From NCBI GenBank assembly GCA_951799425.1, contig OX637405.1, positions 18,945,089-19,009,088 of the forward strand: a DNA stretch of 64,000 nucleotides. The letters run 5' to 3'. Source of the stretch: Ilex aquifolium (lineage: Eukaryota > Streptophyta > Magnoliopsida > Aquifoliales > Aquifoliaceae). Shown here one piece after another: positions 54,294 through 64,000 of the stretch. The notes beneath the pieces are model-generated. The model had not been told where the DNA came from. It worked only from the letters and a program-made list of their open reading frames with translations, and made no database searches. A program made the position numbers and the translations under genes. Position 1 is the first letter of the stretch. Every line of letters begins with the position of its first letter.

Positions 54294-55241
54294 TAGACCA
54301 AATAAAATGTTATCACCGGCATCAGCCCAACATAGAGGTGATCTACATGGTCGTCCGTACAAAGCCTCATACGGAGCCATGTCATTATTGCTTTGATAGC
54401 TGCTATTGTAAACAAATTCCACCAGTGGAAGATGTTCACTCCAACTACCTTTGAAATCTAGAGCGCAAGCTCATAACATATCTTCCAATATTTGGATCAC
54501 CCTTTCAGATTGACCATCTGTTTGAGGATGGCAGGCAACACTGAAATGCAATTCGATTCACATAGATTTTTGTAAACTCTGCCAAAATTGAGCCATAAAA
54601 CGAGAATGTTGATCTGACACGATTGATAATGGTACCCCATGTAATCTTACAATCTCCCGTATATAAAGTTGACTTAATATAACTAGAGTATCAATATTCT
54701 TCATGACTAAGAAATGAGCCGATTTGGTGAGTCGATCTACTATAACTCATACTGCATTGTATCCTTTTGTAGTTATAGGCAATCCAATCACAAAATTCAT
54801 AGTGATATGATCCCATTTCCACTCTGGGATAGGTAAGGATTGTAACAACCCACCAGGTTTCTGATGCTCTATTTTTACTTGTTGATATACAACACATCGA
54901 GCTATAAATTTAGCCACATCCTTCTTCATTCCTTTCCATCAATATTGACGTTTCATGTCTTGATACATTTTTTTGCTGCCAGGATGTATGAAAAATTTAG
55001 AGTGATGACATTCTCTGAGTATCTCTTCTTTCAAATGAGCATTATCGGGTACACACAATCTTCCTTGATATAACAGTTCCCCTTTTCGTAACCACCAATT
55101 CTCAAGAGCGTTCTCATCCTCTAGTTGGGTGCGGATGGATTCCAGGTGTGAATCCAAACGTTGTAATTCAACAAATTTCTGTTGGAAAATAGGTTGAGCA
55201 ATGAGATTAAATAAACGTGGTTGAACTTCTTTTTTACTCAT
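54294..55241 (-). pseudogene. Chromovirus integrase: zinc-binding domain and catalytic core, degenerate
   Basis: Minus strand: LENWWLRKGELLYQGRLCVP, ECHHSKFFIHPGSKKMYQDM, then [18 protein letters not shown]. In the HHCC finger the second cysteine of the CxxC pair is tyrosine. The core begins [15 protein letters not shown], with Asn where the first catalytic Asp of the DDE triad is expected. The core continues in broken frames to CRSPLCWADAGDNILFGLEI at 54294, where the LTR derivative enters. Confidence 0.82.
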
Positions 55242-55471
55242 CCAGAGTCATAATCCTCTAGTGCTTACATCAATCGCCATTTGTCCTTCATCATGTTGAT
55301 CGCTGCACATCGGGATTTTCTACTCAGTGCATCAGCCACCACGTTAGCTTTTTCTGGATGGCATTACAGTGTGAAGTCGGAATCCCCGAGATACTCTATC
55401 TAGCGTCGTTGTTGAAGATTCAAGTCTTTTTGAGTGAATATATACTTGAGACTTTTATGATCTAAGTAAAT

Positions 55472-55927
55472 CTAAAAAAATTTCCCATATAGATAACAAC
55501 GCCATAACTTTAAAGCAAAGACAACAACTGTCAATTCCAAATCGTGTGTGGAATATTTTTGTTTATGAACTTTTAGTTGTCTTGATCCATAAGCAACACC
55601 CTTATTATTTTGCATTAATACACATCCAAGTCCTTGTAATGATGCATCCGTATAAACATCATACCCGATACCACTTTCGGTTATAGTAAGGATAGGAGTT
55701 GTGGTCAACTTCTCCTTTAAGATGTTAAATGCATGTTCACATTCTTTAGTCCAATTAAATTTTTCTCCTTTCCGGGTGAGTCGGGTCATGGGCATAGCTA
55801 TTCTAGAAAATCCTTCCACAAACCTTCGATAGTACCTTTCCAATCCCAGAAAACTCTGAACTTTCGTTGCATTCTTAGGTCGATCCCAAGTCATTACATC
55901 CTCAACCCTAGCTGGATCCACTGCCAC
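55472..55927 (-). pseudogene. Chromovirus RNase H region
   Basis: Open minus-strand stretch with [20 protein letters not shown] and [20 protein letters not shown] (connection domain), then [18 protein letters not shown], the RNase H start with its catalytic [23 protein letters not shown] has Leu where the catalytic Glu-x-Glu pattern (HDLELAAVV) is usual, and is otherwise intact. Confidence 0.85.
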
Positions 55928-55933
55928 TCCTTC

Positions 55934-56592
55934 TTAGGATACTACATGCCAAAGAAATTTGACTTCCTTCATCCAGAACTCACACTTACTTTTCTTGGCA
56001 TACAACTTGTGTTTCCTTAATGTTTGTAGCACTGTGCGAAGATGTTGTACATGTTCCTCCTGTAACTTTGAATAAATGAGAATATCATCTATGAAGAGGA
56101 TTACAAACTGATCAAGATAGGGCCTGAATACCCAGTGCATCATGTCCATGAAAGCTGCAAGTACGTTTGTAAGTCCAAAGGGCATCACCAAGAATTCAAA
56201 ATGTCCATATCGAGTATGGAAAGCTGTTTTGGGGATATCCTCCTCTCTGATTCTTAATTGGTGTTATCCAGTTTGAAGATCAATTTTTGAATAGTAAGAA
56301 GATCCTCTGAGTTGATCAAATAGGTCATCAATACGTGATAGAGGATATTCACCTTGAACTTTTTGCCATAAACACAATGCTCACAGAAATTCAGTTTACT
56401 TGTCTTCTGACCACACAACAAACTCGTCACCCGATTCAGTTTTCGATAGTCAATACAGAGTCTCAGCGTGTTGTTCTTCTTTTTCACAAAGAGTACAGGA
56501 GCACCCCAAGGCAACGTGCTTGGTCGAATAAATCCAATACAAAGAAGTTCATCCAACTGTTTTCTTAATTCCTTCAATTCTAATGGTGTCAT
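55934..56592 (-). pseudogene. Chromovirus reverse transcriptase, with a foreign copia segment
   Basis: Minus strand: [49 protein letters not shown], a 25-residue foreign block (56345-56426), then in another frame [19 protein letters not shown] and after a stop VMPFGLTN and [15 protein letters not shown]. The FIDD catalytic box is intact. The foreign block shifts the frame. Confidence 0.85.
56345..56426 (-). other. Ty1/copia GAG-pre-integrase-like segment inside the gypsy RT
   Basis: The minus strand reads [20 protein letters not shown] then [24 protein letters not shown] is the zinc-binding, pre-integrase signature of Ty1/copia polyproteins. It sits between gypsy DYRKLNRVT and [13 protein letters not shown], replacing about four codons. 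This is about 80 bp of sequence from a different superfamily. Confidence 0.7.
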
Positions 56593-56792
56593 ACGGTGAG
56601 GGGCAATAGATATTGGTTCCGTACTAGGGTATACCTCAATAGTAAATTATATCTCTCTTTGCGGGGGTAGTCCAGATAGTTCCTCAGGAAATATGTCAAG
56701 AAAGTCACACACTACCTAGATGATATCAGCTGAGGTCTCACCCAGTTTCTCCCCAATTAAATTGGCAAAGAACTCCAAACTACTTCTGTTCC

Positions 56793-57221
56793 TTATAGGG
56801 AACGGACGCGAAAGTGATGTTCACCCACGAATTCGAACTCTACATCTCTCGTGGTATGGAATTTGATTTTCTTACTATGGCAATCCATGATAGCATGATA
56901 GGAAGACAATAGGTCCATTCCAAAAATTATGTCATATCCAATTATTTCTAAGGTAACTAAGTCCATAATCAAATAGCGCTCTTGAATTCGGATCATGCAA
57001 TTTCTACATACCCTAGTTGTTTCCAAGCAATCCTCTGTAGGTAAGTTTATAAACAATGTGTGACCCAAAGATTCGAATTCTAACCCTAATGCAACAACAT
57101 ATGAAGTGTGAATAAAAGAATAGGTTGCCTCCGGATCAAACAAAATACGTGCCCAAGAATTATAAATAAGAACGATACATTCAATCGTTTCTTTAGAGGC
57201 ATTGTTAACTGGTATCGTCAT
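56793..57221 (-). pseudogene. Chromovirus aspartic protease, active site lost
   Basis: Open minus-strand stretch: VNNASKETIECIVLIYNS, WARILFDPEATYSFIHTSYV and IIGYDIIFGMDLLSSYHAIM, followed by DCHSKKIKF. The active-site triplet expected as Asp-Ser/Thr-Gly is Asp-Pro-Glu (about 57129-57137), so proteolysis is impossible. The GMDLL signature downstream is preserved. Confidence 0.85.
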
Positions 57222-57299
57222 TGTATAGATCCGGGGTTGGCCTTCAGTAACTACTATTCTACTTCTTGGCCTTTTCAGTTGTGTCTAATTTGGAAATGA

Positions 57300-58240
57300 C
57301 TGCGAATGTCCTACTTGAGTTGTTGGTCCTGCCGCCTGAGTAGGGTAAGAGCGTTGTTGCGGACAAGATTAATTGAATGGATGATAAGAGCCTTAATTGG
57401 CCAACCTTTGAGAAGACGTGAAGGGACACTGATTCTTATAATGTCCTGTTTGCCCGCACCCAAAACTTTGTTTTGTATCATTGGATGTTCTGTTCCAATT
57501 TTCAGAATTTTGTCCCTAATTCGCACTCCTCTTTCCATAGGTACCTTGCTCTGGCCGTCGATATGGGGCCATTCTTTGGTGATTACCATTGCCATTATTT
57601 CTCATCTGACTTCCTCTGCATTGCTGACGACTTCTAATATTTTGGATATCCTCCAGGTCTCTTTCTACTAGCATAGCTCTTTCCACCAGTTTCTTATAGT
57701 TCCTCAGTCGATAAGCTATGAAGCGCCCTCGGATAGAAGGCTTAGACCTTGTTCAAATCGCTTGGCCTTCTTTGCATCAGTAGAAACTAATTCCGTGGCA
57801 AAGCAAGAGAGTTCAACAAATTTGGACTCATACTGCGTGACTGTCAGGTTACGTTGTAGCAACTCCAAGAAGTTAGAGAACATTTTATCCCTCACGGACT
57901 CTGGAAAATATTTATCATTTAACACTCTTTCAAATGTGATCCACGTCATTTGGTCTACGTCCCTCATTCTTTTGACTGTATCTCACAAGTGGTCAGCTTC
58001 ACCCTCAAAAAGATAAGAGGCCAAGGTAACTCGTAACTCTGTGGCAATATCCATATCATTCATTACCTTTTTTACTTGTCGAAGCCACCTCTCTGCATCA
58101 AGTGGCTCTGCACTTCCCTGGAAGGCAGGGGGACGTTGCCATAGAAATTCTTTGAGAATCATCATTCTTCGCGTTTCGGCCACATTTGCTTGTTCCTAGA
58201 CTGTCGGTTGTGTTACCGTAGTGTGGTTATTATTTACCAT
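57300..58240 (-). pseudogene. Chromovirus gag with damaged zinc knuckle
   Basis: It starts at the minus-strand ATG at 58240 (MVNNNHTTVTQPTV, then TAG), then EQANVAETRRMMILKEF, PPAFQGSAEPLDAERWLRQV, ITFERVLNDKYFPESVRDKM and YESKFVELSCFATELV: the retrotransposon gag fold. The knuckle near 57430-57475 reads SFGCGQTGHYKNQC. The first Cys of CCHC is Ser. Several stops are present. The start is directly fused to LTR interior sequence. Confidence 0.82.
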
Positions 58241-59534
58241 GCAGCACATATCGATCATATCAATTCGTCAATTTTCTGGTCTACGCATGAACCGCCTCCG
58301 GAGAAAACTTTGGGGTCTTGCACTCTAGGGAACCCAATGCCCTTGCTTTTTTGGGAATACCAATACCGGAAATTCTGTAGTGCCACATAGGCTACTAACG
58401 CCAACCGATATTACTAACCAGTGACCCCAAGGACTAGTAGGAATCTTGTGGATCCTCGCAAGGACCACGCATCTACTAACCTTCAACCATTGATAATGTG
58501 CATCCATGATAATTTCATCAGAATCATAAAGTAGAGTCATATCATATTGTATTCAAACCCAACAACAAGTAGAAAATTAAACACAAAATAAATACTCAAA
58601 AAAAAATATTTTATATGCAACTTGATTTCACAAGATAATTAGGGTCTCGATACAAATAAAAAAATATATAACATGTGCATGATCACGATTTATTTATAAA
58701 ACTCAAGTTCGACCCTATGATTAAAGCGATATAATATTACATTATATAATTAAAATAGATTTGATATGAAACCCCCAAACATGCATGAGATGCATCCATG
58801 ACAATAAAAGATAAAAGAAACTCTACTTCTGACATAACATTGACTCGATACCATGTATTGTGGCAAAACAACCAAAATAATATTTTAGAATAAAAATAGG
58901 TAATAAGGACTTAGTTAAACTAAAATGATTTTTGGAATAACTAACAAAAAATAATAATACTTAAATTTGATCCAAAAATATTTAACGGGGATTAAATTTA
59001 AGTGATTTGAACCTATAAAATTACTAGATAATAACTCAAAAAATCTTACTCAAAATTTTGATCGTAGAAACGAACTCTTAGGTCAACAAAATTTTGACCA
59101 TTTTCTTTCTTTCCTCTCTCTCTCTCTCTCTTCTTTTTTTTGTTGCCTTGTTCGAATGGTCAAAGGTAGGCTATTTATAGCCAAAATCTTGACTTCCAAC
59201 GTCATAGGTGATGTCTCTCAATTACATCACATAGACAGTTGTCCATTTGTTTGTCATATGTTTTGTTTTTTTTGTTTTTTTTAAATTCTTGCACGTTTTT
59301 AATTTAGCAACCCATGTGATAGGACACTTGTCCTCTAGATGTAACACACACATATATATAATTATAGATATATCCATCCATTATACTATTACGAAATTTG
59401 ACCTAAATCATAGTCATTTGACTCGTTTTCACGTGAAAAGTCTATATTTAAGGTCCATTTGTTCATTTTAATTAATTTATTATTATTATTATTATTATAT
59501 TTTTTGTAACACTTAATTATATAGAATCATAATT
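58241..59534 (-). mobile_element. Truncated 5' LTR of the chromovirus
   Basis: Matches 3' LTR positions 49759-51023 (e.g. GCAGCACATATCGATCAT, CGTAGAAACGAACTCTTA). Its inner end is missing together with primer site and leader. Its outer end breaks at AATCATAATTC where family 2 LTR sequence begins. Confidence 0.85.
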
Positions 59535-62500
59535 CATTTCATAAATGAATGCTATTATGTCATGTCATGTCATGAGGTGGAACTCACACATGCAGTACAA
59601 CCCGAACCTTCCACCGACTCCCATAATACATGTTATGTCATGCATATGCATCTAGGCATTCCAAGTCCCTGTCATCGATGTTAGACATCTAATGACCATT
59701 TTATAAAATATTGTGTCATTTTTGGAGTGGGTATTTATGGACTTCTACAAACGGGTACCCAACCAACATGACATCTATGGAATTCCACTAACGATTTCAC
59801 GTACACCGACACACTTTATGGACTCAATACCAACATGAGTGCGTATTCGAAATTTTTGGGTCTTGCATCCGAGGGAGAATTTAACCCTTCTTGCTAACCT
59901 TGACACAAATTTTCATACAACTCGTGTGAATCCGTCGAACCTAGGTCCAACATTCATGAGCTCACGTATCAACCCACCATTGATAGTGTTTGATTAAAAA
60001 CATGCACACACACCTGCACGCATCTCAATGCCCATGAATGCGATTCTAACCGTGCATATGCAAATGTAAGATGCAATTACATTTCATCTCATCATGCAAT
60101 TAAAATATGTAATTACAATTCATATCACACGCTCATCACATCTTAAAGCATATAATGAGCATATAATAACATTCCACAACACTATTAAGCATGTTATAGC
60201 AATTTGAATTCAACTAACACACTTAATCTGTGGCACTCCTAAAACCGGGGGTCCTTTGTCAACCTGTTGATCACCCATCAACCCGCGGAAGTACTCGTAT
60301 GTGCCGCATAATTCGATACTATAACACAACATCCCCATTATCAGGGTCACACCCGACACAGAGTTTGGACAGAGTCTCCCTTGTATCGGGCACTTCCAAG
60401 CGCATAACCTGTGTACATTCAATCACTTGACCAACCCCTGGTCCAATATACATCAATTTATACTTATTATTACCCCATATACCTCCCTTGAGCCAAAGGA
60501 GTCGATGCCCGGAGGTTTAGCAAAATATTTTAAATTTTTTGAAAATTTAACAAAATCTACCAGTAGAAGAGCTCACTGAAATTCTTCTACCGGTAGGAAA
60601 TCAACGTTCTACCGGTAGGAAAACTCATTGGAAATGTTCTACCGGTAGGTATTTGACGTTCCATTGGTAGAAGTGCCCAATTTTTTCCTGATTCGATCAT
60701 TTTTCAATTTTAATTCATTCCAACCTCATACATCGTCAACCCAAACTCATATAACATGAAATTTTTACATTAAACACAGTTCATACGAGTTCGATTACAA
60801 TCCCTTACATACAATTACATGTCCAAAACTAATTTACATAATTGTTTTACAAACATGATTTTAAAGACACATCTCGACTTTTCTTCATCAATGAGGGCTC
60901 GAGTGAGAGTCATCCACCAGAGCATGTCCTGCACCTGAAATATTGTCCCCATAAAGGGTGAGTCACGCTCGATAAGATATCTCCTAAAGAGGCTACTTCC
61001 CAACCTAGATGCATATGAAATGTTCACATGCTATTCAACAAGCAACAAATAATCCATTCAAGAATATACAATTCATAAGGGATCTTCTATGTCATGTCAT
61101 GTTATTAGATGAGAGTCACACATGCAACTCAACCTGAGCCTTCACCGGCTCCCTCAACACATGCAATGTCATGCGTATGAAACCGGGCATCCCAAGCCCC
61201 TGCCATTGATGTTACACATCCAATGACTATTTTATAAAACAATCACGTGTCTTTGTTGGGTACACAGATTCTGGTGTCTCACCATCAGTTTCGCACATCG
61301 ATACACTTTTTTGGACTTGCACCGACGGAAGTGTATAAACCAGTAACCGAGTCTTGCACCCGAGGATAATCTAGCCCTTCTTGCTATACCCGACACCAGT
61401 TTTCATGCAACTGTGCAACTCAGTTGGACCTAGATTCAACCTTCCCGAATCCACGTTTCAACCAGCAAGAATGATGTTTGATTCAAAAACATGCACACAC
61501 ACACACCTACACTCATGTCAATGCCCACGATGCGATGCTTTCGGTAAATATGCAAATGTAATGTACAATTGCATCTAATATCATTATGCAACCAAGTTTT
61601 CAATTGCAATATCATCATCATGTTCCACATTTTATGAGGGCAATGTGAACCACTTATATAACTATCAACAACCTTAATGTCAATATATCAAGGTGCATAT
61701 ACCAACATCAAATCTCAAGCATATTATAACATAATCAATGCAAATAACACACTTAATCCACATATACATTTTATCAAACACCTTCAAGGCATAAATATAA
61801 ACACATACCATGCCCAATCAATACAATTCCCAAGAAATCACAAGTTAGTAATTTCTAAATACCCAATGCATGCTATAATTGATTTTAACCATTTTCAATA
61901 CACATTTCTTCATTTTAACTACCATAGGCAAGTGTTATACATGAGAATACATCTCTAACACTCTACCAATTCCATATATCAACCCTAGGTTAGAAATAAA
62001 CCTAATTAGGAAAAGAACCCTACCTCTTGAAGCGTAAAACAATGGTAGAAAACTCCAAGAACCCGAATCAAGCTTTAATCCTTGCCTTCTCCAAAATCCA
62101 GTCCTTTGAACATCGTCCAAACCTTCGATTTTTGGCATGGTCTTGTAGCCCACGATGAGTAGAACACACTTTGTTCTTGGCCCGAGGTGATTCGACCAAA
62201 GAAAAGTCGTAGATCGTAGAGAGAAGTTGGAGAAAACCTCAGTTTCTCTCTTCTTTCTATTTTTTGAAAAATCTGATGGGTATGGGGAGAAAATCTGATT
62301 TTCTCCCCTACTTTTACCCTTTAGATGCTTGGTCCTCGTTGCGCCACACGTTCTTCTTTCCTGGGTCCGGTTTTGTCCAGAATCGATTAAATTTCGTCCC
62401 GGTTTAAGTTCAAAATATTTTTATTCGGACTAACTTTAAATTATTTTTTAATTTTTGCAATTTAATTCCGGTCTCGTTTATTAGTTCACACGACACCCGA

Positions 62501-63678
62501 TCACCTCGTAAAATGCGTAAAACATCTGACTGTCTCGGAATTCAACAGAAATTGACTTGGTAACTAGGTTTCGCGAGACAAATTCAATGGTGAGTTCCGT
62601 TTCTTCATCCGATTTCTAAAAAAAATTGGGTTTTCAACCCGTACCATAAATGACTAATTACCATTTTACCATTTTTCATAAAAAATTAAATTTACCCGGA
62701 TTTTACATAATCATTCATAGGCATTCTATCAAACACCTATAAGGCACAATCTAAACACATAGCATGCCCCAAACAACATGTTATCTATGAAATTCTTCTT
62801 AATCCATTTGATCAACCCAAATCATGTAAGATTTGATTTTAAATCATTCTTATACCTATTTTCTTTTCCTAACATTCCTAGGTATGTGTCATACATGAGA
62901 TTTCATCTCTAACACCCTAATTATTTCATATTTTAACCCTAGGTTGGAAGTAAACTTAGTTAGGAAAGGAACCCTACCTCTTGTAGCATATATCTGCGTA
63001 GGAGAAGTCCCGAAAGCCTCAAGTCAAGTCTCAAAGCTTTAGCCCAAAAATATCATCTTAAAATTTTGGAGAAAATGCCCGATCTTTGGTATAGCGGCGT
63101 AGCTCTCGTCACATAGAACAACTTTTGTTCTTGGCCTGAAGTGATCCGACGGTCGAATTGCCATAGATTGGAAAAGAAAGATAGGGAGGGGGTTTTCTCT
63201 TTTTCTTTTCTTCTTCCTCTCTTCTATCTTTCTTTTTTCCAAAAATGCTGAAGACAATGGGGAGAAAAATCTGATTTTCTCCCCTATTTATACCCTCCAA
63301 TGCTTGGCTCTAATTGAGCCACACATCCCATCTTTTTCTGATCTGACTTCATCCCGAATCAATTAAATATTGTCCTGTGTTAAGTTAAATATATTTTTAT
63401 TGAACTAAATGTAAATTATTTTTTGATTTTTTTAAAAAAATCTGATCGCATTTATTTTAGTCGATCGGTGCCTGATCGCACTGTAAAACGCAAAAAATTT
63501 GATTGTCTCAAAATTCGATAAAAATTGACTGTGCTGCTAGATTTTGCGACACGAATCCAAAGGTGAAGTCCGTTTTGTCATCCGAGTTCTAGAAAAATTC
63601 GAGTTTTTCACTCGTACCATTGCGAAAAATTTTTATTTTGCCATTTTTCATAAAATTTTAATTTTCTCTGGTTTTACA
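59535..63678 (-). mobile_element. 3' LTR of a second chromovirus (family 2), interrupted by a nested solo LTR
   Basis: The LTR runs 63678 down to 62713 and, after a nested solo LTR, 60228 to 59535. It starts TGTAAAACCAG on the minus strand after a purine-rich GGATGGAAGAA, next to a chromodomain at 63690. Its last 0.85 kb or so is absent at the junction with the family 1 LTR. A TATAAATAG box lies at 63284-63292 (minus). Confidence 0.8.
60229..62707 (-). mobile_element. Solo LTR (family 2) nested in an LTR of the same family
   Basis: TAATC flanks both sides (60224-60228, 62708-62712). Removing it restores the outer LTR (CACACTTAATC then ATTCATAGGC...ATCAAACACC), which matches the homologous stretch inside the solo LTR itself near 61745-61785. 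The element is 2479 bp with ends TGTGGCACTCC and TTTTACA. Palindromes CTACCGGTAG lie at 60587, 60609 and 60639. Confidence 0.88.
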
Positions 63679-63689
63679 TTCTTCCATCC

Positions 63690-64000
63690 TTAAACGAATT
63701 TCGTCCCCGAAATTACACCCACATACACATATAACGACAGACATATGCAACAAGTCATATAATACTCTATGACTACAAAAGATGTATCTTTATCCTTAAA
63801 TAAGAACGGATAGATAGTTCGAATAGTGTCCTCATGCTCCCATGTCACCTCCTCCATACAACGGTGCTGCCACAACACCTTCACTATCCTCACAGTCTTG
63901 CCGCGAAAAACCTGATCCTAGTTGTCCATGATATGCACTTGTCCTTCCTCGAAGGTTCCATCTGCATCAACCACCAGCTCACCCTAATTCACCACATGTG
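63690..64000 (-). pseudogene. Chromovirus integrase C-terminus/chromodomain (family 2), continues off the window
   Basis: Minus strand from the window edge: GELVVDADGTFEEGQVHIMD, a stop, DQVFRGKTVRIVKVLWQHRC, MEEVTWEHEDTIRTIYPFLF and a short divergent tail. This is a chromodomain of the kind at 51135. At least two stops show decay. The rest of this element lies to the right of the window. Confidence 0.8.

Larger units (their letters stand above)
49372..59534 (-). mobile_element. Ty3/gypsy chromovirus (Tekay/Del-like), degenerate, minus strand
   Basis: Order on the minus strand: 5' LTR fragment (59534-58241), gag, protease, RT, RNase H, integrase, [inserted LTR derivative 51675-54288], integrase C-terminus with chromodomain (51669-51135), PPT, 3' LTR (51090-49372). 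The chromodomain and integrase order identify a chromovirus. The 5' LTR has lost about 0.4 kb and the whole leader with primer site. Gag's ATG joins LTR interior directly. Stops, frameshifts and active-site losses show it is dead. Confidence 0.88.

Overview
This is nuclear DNA from a flowering plant, probably a eudicot with a repeat-rich genome. The one intact protein gene has nine GT-AG exons of plant type. It is surrounded by Helitron, hAT, PIF/Harbinger, LINE, Ty1/copia and Ty3/gypsy chromovirus relics, endogenous Caulimoviridae-like fragments and a piece of plastid DNA. Nothing in the sequence identifies the species. No tRNA, rRNA or CRISPR array was seen.

Layout. About 0.8-1.1 kb holds a decayed METTL5-type methyltransferase pseudogene. 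From 2.1 to 7.9 kb lie a PIF/Harbinger MITE, a Helitron-like element carrying a GGT-type minisatellite with a hAT element in it, and a TIR element with a tandem GT-rich repeat. From 9202 to 36879, on the plus strand, is an ELMO-domain protein gene: nine exons, 320 residues, open throughout, about 27.7 kb long because introns 2, 3, 4 and 6 are filled with foreign DNA.

Intron 2 (14.7 kb) contains one minus-strand LINE spread over about 11 kb and broken by three insertions. These are a PIF/Harbinger element, a hAT-type element full of GTATCG/CGATAC motifs, and a 6.6 kb block flanked by an 11-bp duplication. That block carries Helitron-like ends, shuffled Caulimoviridae-like fragments and another PIF/Harbinger element. 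Intron 3 holds a complete small TRIM element and a copia relic. Intron 4 holds a second GTATCG hAT-type copy in the opposite orientation. Intron 6 holds a plastid rps3 fragment (NUPT), a LINE tail, a copia scrap and a degenerate minisatellite.

From 38.6 kb to the end is nested retrotransposon territory, nearly all on the minus strand. It contains a solo LTR, a Helitron-like element lying between two copies of a 1.07 kb duplication, and AT-rich repeats. A dead Tekay/Del-like chromovirus (49372-59534) follows, with an LTR derivative of a second family inserted in its integrase. At the right edge is the 3' end of another chromovirus, whose LTR carries a nested solo LTR of its own family.

Only the ELMO gene looks functional. 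Several insertions are proved from the sequence alone, because removing the element and one target-site copy restores the interrupted reading frame or repeat. No new gene system was found. The most unusual items are the GTATCG-array hAT pair, a short copia integrase segment embedded in a gypsy reverse transcriptase, arrays of a CTACCGGTAG palindrome inside LTRs, the rps3 NUPT, and a candidate catalytic arginine codon split by an intron.
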